Source: Longibacter sp051155795
GTDB taxonomy: Bacteria; Bacteroidota; Rhodothermia; Rhodothermales; Salinibacteraceae
Length of the DNA: 64,000 bases
Assembly: GCF_051155795.1 (NCBI RefSeq)
Contig: NZ_DAXETW010000081.1
Location: 1 to 64,000 of the forward strand
Direction of reading: 5' to 3'
The translations under genes were made by a program, and so were the position numbers. This document shows positions 8,096-19,676 of the stretch, piece after piece; position 1 is the first letter of the stretch, and each line of letters starts with the position of its first letter. The notes below the pieces were generated by a model. It was not told where the DNA came from, did not search any database, and saw only the letters and a program-made list of their open reading frames with translations.

Positions 8096-10222
8096 TCACG
8101 CGGGAATCGCATCTTCCGCGTCGGCGGACGCCACCTGCTCCTGGACATTCGCGGGCATCGCCTCGTAGTGGCTGAACCGCGCATGGTGAATGCCGCGCCC
8201 GTGAGTCAGCGAGCGAAGCGCCGTCGAGTACTGAAAGAGCTCCGCCTCTGGAACCTGGGCGATGATCTTCTGAAATGGGCCTTCCGTCTCGATTCCCTGG
8301 ATCCGGCCCCGGCGCGTGTTCAGATCCCCAATAACGTCCCCGGTGAAGTCGTCCGGCGTGGTGACGGTGACGTCGTGCAACGGCTCGAGCATGACGGGTT
8401 TTGCTTTCCGGAAGGCCTCGCGAAAGCCCTGAAACGCGGCGGTCTTGAACGCGGCCTCGTTAGAATCGACCGGATGCATCCCGCCGTCATAGATCACGAC
8501 GCGGACATCCCCGACCGGGAAGCCGGCCACCGGACCCTCCGCCATCGCGTCCAGGACCCCCTTCTGGATGGCGCCGAAAAAGCGCCGCATGTCGATCACC
8601 CCCCCGACGATCGCGTCGACGAAGTGCACCTCGGCGTCCCATTCCGTCATCACCGTCTCTTCCCCGCGGATTTTCACGTCGGACGGCACATCGAACGCAC
8701 CGTCGAGCGGTTCCACCATCAGCGAGATGTCCGCAAACTGCCCGGCACCGCCCGTCTGTTTCTTGTGACGGTAGGACGCTCTCGCACGCGACCGCACGGT
8801 CTCCCGGTACGAAACCCGGGGCCGTGCAAACTCGATCTCCACGCCCGATCGGCGCTGCAGACGACCGCGCGCAATCTGAAGGTGCATCTCCCCCTGTCCG
8901 CTCAGCGTGAGCTGGTTCAGGAGCGGGTCGTGCGAAAACACGAGCGAGGGATCCTCTGCGGCAATCTGGTGAAGTCCCTGCGCGAGCTTGTCTTCCACGC
9001 CGTCCTGGTTCGCCTTGACCGCCATTCGGTAGCGTGGCTCCGGAAACTCAATCGGCTTCACCCGTTCGTCGCGGCCGGTTCCACGGAGCGTATCGTTCGT
9101 GTGGGTATCTTTTAGCTTCACGAGCGCCCCGATGTCGCCGGCGACCATCTTCTGGACGCTCTCCCGTGTGCTGCCGTTGATCGAGTAGATCTGCCCGATG
9201 CGCTCGGTGTTGCCGGTGCGCGGATTGAGCAGGTCTTGCCCGGCTGTCAGCATTCCGTCGTAGACGCGGACGAAGGAGTATTCCCCCACATGCTCCTCGC
9301 TCATGGTGCGGAAAACGAACGCCAGCGGCTCGTCGGCTTCTTCGTCTGCGAGAATGGTCTCCTCGTCCACCGTTTCGGCGGGTTTTGCCGCGGGGGACGG
9401 ACACACGTTATCGATAAAACTCATCAGCCGCGATACGCCGAGGGCCTCGGTCGCGCTGGTCACAAAAATCGGGAAGAGTTGCCGCCGGATCATCGCGGCG
9501 CGTAACCCCTCCCGCATTTGATCTTCGTCAAGCTCGCCCTGGTCGAAGTAGAGCTCCATGAGGCTCTCGTCGTTCTCGGCGATATCCTCGACCAGCGTCC
9601 GATGAAGCTCTTCGGCCTCGTCACGGAATGCATCGCGGATCTCGCGAATCTCCGGCTCCCGCTCGCCCTCCGGATAATGCAGTTCCTCCATTCGCAACAC
9701 GTCGATGATCGAGCGCGTCCCCGCCCCGCCCGGAATCTGAACAACCGTCGCCCCGCGCCCGAACCGCTCCTTGATCTGCTCCACCAGAAGGCGAAAATCG
9801 GCATCCGAGTGGTCCAGGTGATTGATCACAAACATGGAGGGCGTCTGCGTCATCTCGCCGTACGTCCACGCGAGCTCCGTCCCCACCTGCACACCGGCCC
9901 GTGCGTCCATGACGTAGAGCGCCGTGTCGGCCACTTTCATCGGCGCAATCACCTCGCTCACGAAATCCGGGTATCCCGGGGTGTCGAAGATATTGATCTT
10001 GTGACCGCGCCACTCAGCGTGCAGCATCGACGTAAAAATCGACATCTGCCGCTCCTTCTCGCTCGGGTGATAATCGCTCAGCGTCGTGCCCTCCGAAACG
10101 GACCCAAGACGGTCCAGCGCACCGCTGGCATACACCATGGCTTCGGAAAGAGCCGTCTTTCCGCTGCCCTGATGCCCGGCAAGAACGACGTTGCGAATGT
10201 GGTCAGCATCGTATACACGCAT
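8096..10222 (-). CDS. Elongation factor G-like translational GTPase (paralogue)
   Basis: 708 aa with the EF-G layout: GTPase domain with P-loop GHQGSGKT (residues 16-23) and DTPGYPDF (80-87), then domains II-V including GVIDMRRFFG-type and GGMHPVDSNE sequences of domain IV. Two points depart from canonical EF-G: the G4 motif is NHLD (134-137) instead of NKxD, and the switch I consensus RGIT is replaced by RQMS. This fits the EF-G2/FusA-like paralogue group rather than the housekeeping factor, which would be expected elsewhere with the str operon. Start at 10222 (MRVYDADH); a longer frame to 10369 adds 49 atypical residues. Possible roles are ribosome recycling or stress translation; unproven. 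Confidence 0.85.
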   Translation of the reverse strand: MRVYDADHIRNVVLAGHQGSGKTALSEAMVYASGALDRLGSVSEGTTLSDYHPSEKERQMSIFTSMLHAEWRGHKINIFDTPGYPDFVSEVIAPMKVADTALYVMDARAGVQVGTELAWTYGEMTQTPSMFVINHLDHSDADFRLLVEQIKERFGRGATVVQIPGGAGTRSIIDVLRMEELHYPEGEREPEIREIRDAFRDEAEELHRTLVEDIAENDESLMELYFDQGELDEDQMREGLRAAMIRRQLFPIFVTSATEALGVSRLMSFIDNVCPSPAAKPAETVDEETILADEEADEPLAFVFRTMSEEHVGEYSFVRVYDGMLTAGQDLLNPRTGNTERIGQIYSINGSTRESVQKMVAGDIGALVKLKDTHTNDTLRGTGRDERVKPIEFPEPRYRMAVKANQDGVEDKLAQGLHQIAAEDPSLVFSHDPLLNQLTLSGQGEMHLQIARGRLQRRSGVEIEFARPRVSYRETVRSRARASYRHKKQTGGAGQFADISLMVEPLDGAFDVPSDVKIRGEETVMTEWDAEVHFVDAIVGGVIDMRRFFGAIQKGVLDAMAEGPVAGFPVGDVRVVIYDGGMHPVDSNEAAFKTAAFQGFREAFRKAKPVMLEPLHDVTVTTPDDFTGDVIGDLNTRRGRIQGIETEGPFQKIIAQVPEAELFQYSTALRSLTHGRGIHHARFSHYEAMPANVQEQVASADAEDAIPA

Positions 10223-10624
10223 GGAGATAGCCGATCTGATTCGTGAGTCGTGGCCCGTCCCGTCGGCAGCCAACCCCGCACCGTTCGTTCCAGGGTTTGC
10301 AAAATAACGCGATGATGAAGAAACTGTCAAGCAGAGAACCGGGCGCTTCGTGCCGATGATCGCAGACACACACCCAATCGTCGCACGGCCGCCCTCGAAG
10401 CGTTACAGGCGAATCCGTGTATCAGGAATCGATTTCACCGGAAGCTTCGTAAAGAATATTTCCAAACGGATATCTCCAATGGGACCGTGACACCCCGCCT
10501 GCGGCGCGCAGCCGCCGATTCCCCGGACCGGCGCGGACTGGCACGTCGTTCGCACGGCATCCGACGGGCCATTCTGCCCGCATCCTACCCGGCCGTCCTC
10601 CTCGAATCACGTTCCGGCGCATCT
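10223..10624. other. Divergent intergenic region, no gene seen
   Basis: About 400 nt separate the EF-G-like gene (minus) and the integrase-like gene (plus). The stretch 10430-10480 is relatively AT-rich and may hold promoters. I see no convincing repeat, attC-like site or small ORF. Confidence 0.4.
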
Positions 10625-11335
10625 ATGACCTCTACCGAGAAGCCGACGATCGCGCTCGATCAGACGGAATTCGAAGTGCTGTCGAGCATCCGTTCGCTGG
10701 CTCCGCAGTTCGGCGTGCCCTCGAAGCGAGCGGAGGCCTACGGCGTCTGGGTCGTCTGTTACCGGCGTTACTGCAAGGTGCACGACCGGCCCTGGCTCTG
10801 GATGAGTAGCGTATCCGACTTCATGGACTTCCTGGATACGCGCTCGGAGGTGTCCGACCCGGAGCGCAACCGGGCTCTGGACGGCATCATGTTTTACCTT
10901 GCCGACGTGCGAAAGGCGGAGGACGAGGAGAACGATAAGGAGAAAATGAAGCCGTCGCGCGTCCCGTCGTCGACGCGAAGCCTGTTCGGCCAGCTTCTGC
11001 TCCGGTGCGACATCCAGCTCACTCAGGCCATGCAGCTACGGGCGACGGACGTGAAGCTGGGCGATTCGACCGTCACGGTACACGATCGCGAGTCGGACGA
11101 ATCGCAGGTCATCGAGGTCCCCGCCAGCCTCCGCAGCGGTCTGAAAAAGCACCTCGACCGGCTCCGCGATCGGACGGACACGGACGACCCCTACCTCTTC
11201 GGCCACCGTGGTCCGGAGGATGAACAGGAGGAAGAACTGGACGAGCCGGACCCCGAGCGTACGACCGAACTGGCCACCCTGATCATGCAGACGTTCGACG
11301 AGGAAGACGCACCGGACCGGCCGGAGGCGAACTAG
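10625..11335 (+). CDS. Truncated tyrosine-recombinase-like protein lacking catalytic residues
   Basis: 236 aa. Residues about 15-95 resemble the SAM-like core-binding domain of integron/phage integrases (a Tyr/Trp-rich helix, FMDFLDTR, then RNRALDGIMFYLADV). Residues 117-182 align with the start of the catalytic domain, where LLLRCDIQLTQAMQLRATDV corresponds to the usual LLYGTGLRLSEALxLRxxDI. The catalytic Arg is Gln131 and the following Glu is Gln134. The beta-hairpin Lys region reads DRESDESQ, and the second half with HxxR and the nucleophilic Tyr is absent; instead there is a very acidic tail. It is therefore probably a DNA-binding relic or regulator, not an active recombinase. The coding frame is intact and has normal codon use, which argues against simple decay. 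No att or attC site was seen. Confidence 0.6.
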   Translation: MTSTEKPTIALDQTEFEVLSSIRSLAPQFGVPSKRAEAYGVWVVCYRRYCKVHDRPWLWMSSVSDFMDFLDTRSEVSDPERNRALDGIMFYLADVRKAEDEENDKEKMKPSRVPSSTRSLFGQLLLRCDIQLTQAMQLRATDVKLGDSTVTVHDRESDESQVIEVPASLRSGLKKHLDRLRDRTDTDDPYLFGHRGPEDEQEEELDEPDPERTTELATLIMQTFDEEDAPDRPEAN

Positions 11336-11475
11336 CATCTCCCCGCTCGCCCGACACCCCCCCGTTTCTCATCGCGAATCCGTCTGCCGGGTGAACCGTG
11401 CGCGTGGCAGTCGGCGTAAGGCATCGGTGTATACGCCGCTCTCACCGCCCTGCCCTCCAACGACCCGACTCCCCG

Positions 11476-12459
11476 ATGCCTACCTCGTACGATCGCGAAC
11501 GTGAGGTTGCCCTTCAGGCCGTCCGCAAAGCGGCGACTCTGTGCCAGGCCGTCCAGTCCGAAATCGACCCGGCCATCATCGAGAAGGACGACCGGACGCC
11601 GGTGACCGTAGCCGACTTCGGAAGCCAGGCGCTGATCTGCAACGCGCTACGGGAGGCCTTCCCCGAGGACCCGATCATCGCCGAGGAAGACTCGTCCGAC
11701 CTTCGCTCCAATCAGGGCGTACTCCTTCAGGTCACACAGCAGATTCAGCAGATCCGGTCGGGCGTCACCCCCAACACGGTCTGCGCCTGGATCGATGAGG
11801 GCAATGCCGGATCCTACAGCGACCGATTCTGGACGCTGGACCCGATTGACGGCACCAAAGGGTTCGTGCGGGGCGACCAGTACGCGATCGCCCTCGCCTT
11901 GATCGTGGACGGCACCCCGCGGGTCGCCGCCCTCGCCTGTCCGAACCTTCCGGCCGACCTGGACGCAGACGATGGCTCGACCGGACAGGTCTTTATCGCC
12001 GTACGAGGCGATGGCGCGTACCAGGTCTCCTTGAACGGAGACGATGACGAGGGGACCGCCATTCAAACCTCCGACGCCGAGACGCCGGCCAACGGCCGCT
12101 TTACGGACTCGTTCGTATCCGCCCACTCGTCGCACGACACGGCCAAAGAAACGGGCCACCGACTCGGCATCGAGGCGGAACCGATCCGCATGGACAGCCA
12201 GGCGAAGTACGCCATCGTAGCCCGCGGGGACGCCGAGATCTATTTCCGCCTGCCTCGTCCCGGAAGCGACTATACGGAGAAAATCTGGGACCACGCCGCC
12301 GGCATGCTCGTCGTCGAAACCGCCGGAGGCACCGTCACCGATGTAAACGGGAACGCCCTCGACTTCACCCACGCACCGCTCCTCTCCGAAAACACCGGCA
12401 TCGTGGCGACGAACGGACGTTTCCACGACGACGTCCTTCAGGCCCTCGTCGAGAAGTAA
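11476..12459 (+). CDS. 3'(2'),5'-bisphosphate nucleotidase / inositol-monophosphatase family (CysQ/Hal2-like)
   Basis: 327-aa lithium-sensitive-type phosphatase. Metal site motifs: EEDSSD near residue 75, WTLDPIDGTKGFVRG near 120, and KIWDHAAGMLVVETAGG near 270. The presence of TKGFVRG and the overall length match the Hal2/SAL1 type, which hydrolyses 3'-phosphoadenosine 5'-phosphate from sulfate assimilation; in halophiles this salt-sensitive step is physiologically important. The start at 11476 (MPTSYDRE) is the family-like position; the frame is open 26 codons further up. Substrate is inferred from the family. Confidence 0.85.
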   Translation: MPTSYDREREVALQAVRKAATLCQAVQSEIDPAIIEKDDRTPVTVADFGSQALICNALREAFPEDPIIAEEDSSDLRSNQGVLLQVTQQIQQIRSGVTPNTVCAWIDEGNAGSYSDRFWTLDPIDGTKGFVRGDQYAIALALIVDGTPRVAALACPNLPADLDADDGSTGQVFIAVRGDGAYQVSLNGDDDEGTAIQTSDAETPANGRFTDSFVSAHSSHDTAKETGHRLGIEAEPIRMDSQAKYAIVARGDAEIYFRLPRPGSDYTEKIWDHAAGMLVVETAGGTVTDVNGNALDFTHAPLLSENTGIVATNGRFHDDVLQALVEK

Positions 12460-12465
12460 GGATGG

Positions 12466-12503
12466 GGATCGGAGATTACGAATTGGGGATTGGGGAATGT
12501 TGG
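12466..12503. repeat. Short degenerate GGATTGGG-type array
   Basis: About four to five loosely conserved 7-8-nt units (ATTACGA, ATTGGGG, ATTGGGG, AATGTTG) lie between the convergent phosphatase and aminotransferase genes. Similar GAATTGGGA stretches occur near 35705 and 43395. Confidence 0.5.
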
Positions 12504-12552
12504 ATCTGGATCCGACAGACCACAAACAACCCACCGCACATACGTCCCTAAT

Positions 12553-13743
12553 TCATCCGAACGCTGTGCGCAACTGATCGCATGCCTGTTTCAGGACCGG
12601 CAGTTCCTTCCCGAAGCAGAATCGGAGCTTCGTCGCCCCGCGGGCGGGATCGCTGTAGAACGACCGGCCGGTCACGCAGCCGATGCCCGATTCGCAGATG
12701 AGCGTCTCGGCCGCTTCTTCGTCGCTGGAGAACCCCGGACGGTGCTGGATCGGGGACACGTCGGCAAACGCGTAATAGGCACCCTCCGGCCACGGGACAT
12801 CGAACCCGATCGCCTCGAGCGTCTCGCACATGAGCGAGCGCCGCTCATGGTAATCGGCCCGCAGGGACGCGTAGTAATCATCATCCAGATCTCCGAACAC
12901 GGCCAGCATGCCGTGCTGTAACGGTCGCGGTGCACAGATGTAGAGCAGGTCGTTCATCAGACCCATCTTCTCCAGGAGCGGACCCGGTCCCACCGCATAG
13001 CCAAGTCGCCACCCGGTCACGTTGTACGTTTTCGAAAATCCCGACAGGGTAATCGTTCGCTCATACGCCCCGGGTAGTGCACCGAGAGAGACGTGCTCGA
13101 CATCGTCGTAGGTCATGTATTCGTAGATCTCATCGGTGATAGCAATCAGATCGTGCTTCTGCATCACCGTGAGCAGCGCCTCCAGCTCGTCTCTCCGCCA
13201 CACCTTTCCGCTCGGATTGGCCGGCGTATTGACGATCACCGCCCGGGTCCGGTCGGTCAGTTCGGCCTCCATTGCCTCCGGGTCGAACGCATCGTCCGGA
13301 CTCCCGAGCGGGACGTACCGAACGGTGGCTCCGGTCAGCTTCAGGATGTTACGGTGGTATCCGTAGTACGGCTCAAATAGTATCACTTCGTCGCCCTCCT
13401 GGAGCAATGTCATCGCTGCGATGACGAAGGCCCCCGTGGACCCGGCGCTCACGACCACCTCGTCGATCGTGGACGCGGGGAGCTCATTGAACGTCCTGGC
13501 CTTCTCCAGAATGGCCTCACGCAGGGCTTCGATGCCGGCGTGATGCGAATAGATCGAACGGTTGGCTGCGATCGCCTCGTGCGTCCGTTCCCTGATGGGA
13601 GCCGGCGTGGGGAGGTCGCAGATCCCCTGCCCGAGGTTGATGCCGTCGACGGCCTTCACCGCCTTCGAAATCGTCCGGATGTGGCTTTTCTTCAGCGGGC
13701 GGGCACGATCGGCAAGCGAAATCATGTCGGGCGAAGACTCCAT
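12553..13743 (-). CDS. PLP-dependent class I/II aminotransferase
   Basis: 396-aa fold-type I aminotransferase. Seen are INLGQGICDLPTPAP near the N terminus, NTPANPSGKVW in the middle and the PLP lysine in SGFSKTYNVTGWRLGY (about residue 240), then an Arg-containing C-terminal part (GATKLRFCFGKE). It belongs to the aspartate/kynurenine/methionine aminotransferase group; substrate cannot be read from the sequence. Start chosen at MESSPDM (13743); MISLAD six codons later is an alternative. It stands alone, convergent with the phosphatase and divergent from guaD. Confidence 0.85.
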   Translation of the reverse strand: MESSPDMISLADRARPLKKSHIRTISKAVKAVDGINLGQGICDLPTPAPIRERTHEAIAANRSIYSHHAGIEALREAILEKARTFNELPASTIDEVVVSAGSTGAFVIAAMTLLQEGDEVILFEPYYGYHRNILKLTGATVRYVPLGSPDDAFDPEAMEAELTDRTRAVIVNTPANPSGKVWRRDELEALLTVMQKHDLIAITDEIYEYMTYDDVEHVSLGALPGAYERTITLSGFSKTYNVTGWRLGYAVGPGPLLEKMGLMNDLLYICAPRPLQHGMLAVFGDLDDDYYASLRADYHERRSLMCETLEAIGFDVPWPEGAYYAFADVSPIQHRPGFSSDEEAAETLICESGIGCVTGRSFYSDPARGATKLRFCFGKELPVLKQACDQLRTAFG

Positions 13744-13962
13744 GGCAAGGGGGAGGAGACAATGGCGGGGCCGTCTACGCCTGAATCCGTCCGTCACGGG
13801 ATCGCACATGCACGAACGCCCGCGGTGACCGGATCGGCTATGTGAAGAAACGACCCGCTTCGGGCGGAGTCAAGCACCCCGCCTGGAACGCAGGGCCGAA
13901 TTGCCCTTTCCCTATCGCCGCGACGACCGTTTTTCCGTCCCTTCTCCGACTCCCCTTTCCTT

Positions 13963-14439
13963 ATGCCAACGGACTCTGACCTGCGGTTCATGCGTGCGGC
14001 CATTTCCCTTGCCGTCGAAAACGTCGAGCGGGGCGGCGGGCCCTTCGGCGCCCTCGTCGTTTCCGACGGGGAGATCATCGCCCGCGGGACCAATCGCGTG
14101 ACGGCCTCCCACGACCCCACCGCTCATGCAGAGGTCGTCGCGATCCGCTCGGCCTGCGATGCCGTCGGGCATTTTGAGCTTACAGGATGCACGCTCTACA
14201 CGAGTTGCGAGCCGTGCCCGATGTGTATGGGTGCCATCTACTGGTCGCGCCTGGACCGCGTCTTGTATGCCGCCACCCGACAGGAAGCGGCCGAGGCCGG
14301 CTTCGACGATGATCACATCTACCGCGAGATTGAGAAGCCGCCGGGCGAGCGCACGCTGCCAATGCAGAACCTGCTGGCGGACGAGGCCGGGCGGCCGTTC
14401 GATGCCTGGGATGCGTACGAGAATCGGACGGAGTACTGA
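13963..14439 (+). CDS. guaD: Guanine deaminase (cytidine-deaminase fold)
   Basis: 158 aa, the length of Bacillus-type GuaD. Zinc ligands: His55 and Glu57 in HAEVVAI, and Cys85/Cys88 in SCEPCPMCMGAIYW. The C-terminal part with EAGFDDDHIYREIEKPPGERT and FDAWDAYENRTEY is characteristic of guanine deaminase rather than tRNA adenosine deaminase TadA. It converts guanine to xanthine in purine salvage or catabolism. No other purine gene is nearby. Confidence 0.87.
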   Translation: MPTDSDLRFMRAAISLAVENVERGGGPFGALVVSDGEIIARGTNRVTASHDPTAHAEVVAIRSACDAVGHFELTGCTLYTSCEPCPMCMGAIYWSRLDRVLYAATRQEAAEAGFDDDHIYREIEKPPGERTLPMQNLLADEAGRPFDAWDAYENRTEY

Positions 14440-14531
14440 TGCCACCGGGGCGGATTGTCGTCACTGCCCGGTACCGCTCCCCCGTCTGGTCGGCGCCGGA
14501 AAAAGGCGGGGGTGCCGGACCGATCCTTTCG

Positions 14532-15533
14532 TCAGATGCTCGATCGGAGCGTGAACTGGTGCAGCCCGCCGGTCGTCGACCAGGAGTTGTACGCGTAATC
14601 GACGGACAGGCGGGAGATGTGCAGTCCAAAACCCACGCCGATGCCCGCGAGGTCGAGTCGTTCGGCAACGGCGAGCTCCGTGGAACGGCGGTGGTTGTAG
14701 CCAAGGCGTAGGTCGACGACCTCGCCGAGCGAGAGCTCCGTCCCCAGGACCAGATGCCCGAGCACGTGATCGACCGTGGAGCCGCCGATCACGCCGGTCC
14801 CCCAGCCGGTCAGGTCGTAGGCGGTCAGGACGAAGCGAAAAGGAGCGTGAGCAAGTTTCTTGGATGCCGACACACGCACGTCGAACGGCAACTGTTCGCT
14901 GCCTCCGGCGAACCCGTCCAGCGTCACCCCGGCATGGTGGACGGACGCGCCGATCGTCAGAAGTTGCTCCGGACGGTGGTAGCGGACGCCGGCGTCCATC
15001 GTCAGCGCAGACGCTCGGGCCGTCTCAATGGACGAGTAGATCATGTTCACGTTGGCCCCGAAGCGCCACCGGGACCGGTAGGCACGCGCGGCGCCGAGCG
15101 TCAAGGCGAGATCACCCGCACCGAAGCTGCCCGTGGGTTCGCCCTGCACGTTTCGACCGTCAAAATCATCCCAGGACAGAAACCGGATGCCGGCGCCGAG
15201 CGTCGTGGACCAGCGATCGACGTGGTGCCCGTAAACGACGGACCCGGCGTCGGCACCGGCGAAGTGGCTGATGTAGGACGCAGATACCGTACGATGCGAA
15301 AGGGAATCGAGGCCGGCCGGATTGTAGAAGAGCACGTTCACGTCGCCCCCTCCGACAGCACCGAATGCTCCGCCAAGAGCGGCGGCGCGCGCGGATGCTT
15401 CCATGCGAAGGAAGGGAAAGCTGGAGAGCTCAGTCGTCGCCTGCCCACGAACGTCCGCGACGCCGACACCGGCCAGCAACACGATCAGAAGGGCAATTGC
15501 GGCAGAACCGAATCGAACGCGGTCGGAGTCCAT
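14532..15533 (-). CDS. porQ: PorQ-like outer-membrane protein of the type IX secretion system
   Basis: 333 aa with signal peptide (MDSDRVRFG, then a hydrophobic core to VADVRGQ). The PorV/PorQ signature is present: FPFLRMEASARAAALGGAF and NVLFYNPAGLDSLS at the N terminus, followed by amphipathic beta-strands. The later LPFDVRVSASKKLAHAPFRF is specific for PorQ rather than PorV. PorQ sits in the outer membrane as part of the T9SS periphery. No other T9SS genes are in the window. The Met at 15533 is preferred over one 21 codons upstream because it begins the signal peptide. Confidence 0.8.
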   Translation of the reverse strand: MDSDRVRFGSAAIALLIVLLAGVGVADVRGQATTELSSFPFLRMEASARAAALGGAFGAVGGGDVNVLFYNPAGLDSLSHRTVSASYISHFAGADAGSVVYGHHVDRWSTTLGAGIRFLSWDDFDGRNVQGEPTGSFGAGDLALTLGAARAYRSRWRFGANVNMIYSSIETARASALTMDAGVRYHRPEQLLTIGASVHHAGVTLDGFAGGSEQLPFDVRVSASKKLAHAPFRFVLTAYDLTGWGTGVIGGSTVDHVLGHLVLGTELSLGEVVDLRLGYNHRRSTELAVAERLDLAGIGVGFGLHISRLSVDYAYNSWSTTGGLHQFTLRSSI

Positions 15534-16029
15534 TGGATGTTGATGTTTACGGCTCACTGCGGCTCTGCGTCTTTCCCAGGATGCGAACACCGGCACGACG
15601 CATGCCGTCCCGATGACGTGCTATCCAACCCGACATCCCCCGCAGCGGTTCAGCGGAGGCCCGGATCATCCCTCGGCATGAATCCCGGAAACGCCTGCTG
15701 CCGGACCACGACCGGTACAGATGATCCCTCGTCATTGAACTCTGGACGATCCTCCGCCTACGGCATTCGATGAACCCCTCCAAAGGGAACGGATGAAGAT
15801 GCATCGCGTGCTACTCACGACGTGGTAAATGGATCGATTGACACCAGTTTCCGGCTGTCTCTATTCCACGACGGCCTCTGTCACTCCCCGATCCGGTGTC
15901 GTTCCCAACAGTGCGACGCTGCGGACCTTCCCCGCGTCACCGCGCCTCGTTCAGAGGCGACCCGCCAGGACCGGGAGCCCCGAACCGGGCGTTGTTTTTT
16001 CTTGCACGTATCTGCTGCCGACTGCACAC
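15534..16029. promoter_or_regulatory. Divergent porQ/secA control region with candidate secA promoter
   Basis: Nearly 500 nt without a supported gene. The secA frame stays open back to ATG 15829, but the added 67 residues have no GC bias at third positions and do not look like SecA, so this is treated as leader. A candidate sigma70-like promoter is TTGACA at 15838-15843, 18 nt, then TATTCC at 15862-15867. A T-run (about 15994-15999) follows a short GCCC/GGGC hairpin roughly 35 nt before the start codon. Confidence 0.35.
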
Positions 16030-19548
<3,519 letters not shown>

Positions 19549-19676
19549 CGCCCGGCGTCTCACCCGAAGGCATGCACGCTCCGTCGCGCCCGGCCCCCAC
19601 CCCGTGCTCGATGCCGCCGGTCTCCGGTCCGGGCGGCACGAGCGCGTCTCCTGCCGCTCGCAATTCCCAGTGACAC

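Noticed and set aside
10625..11335. Active integron or prophage integrase with an attachment site
   Set aside because: Catalytic residues are missing, and no attC/attI-like structure, cassette series or tRNA target lies near the gene.
15829..16029. 67-residue N-terminal extension of SecA, or an upstream arrest peptide like SecM
   Set aside because: In frame with secA without a stop, so it cannot be a separate peptide. It lacks codon bias and similarity to SecA N termini.
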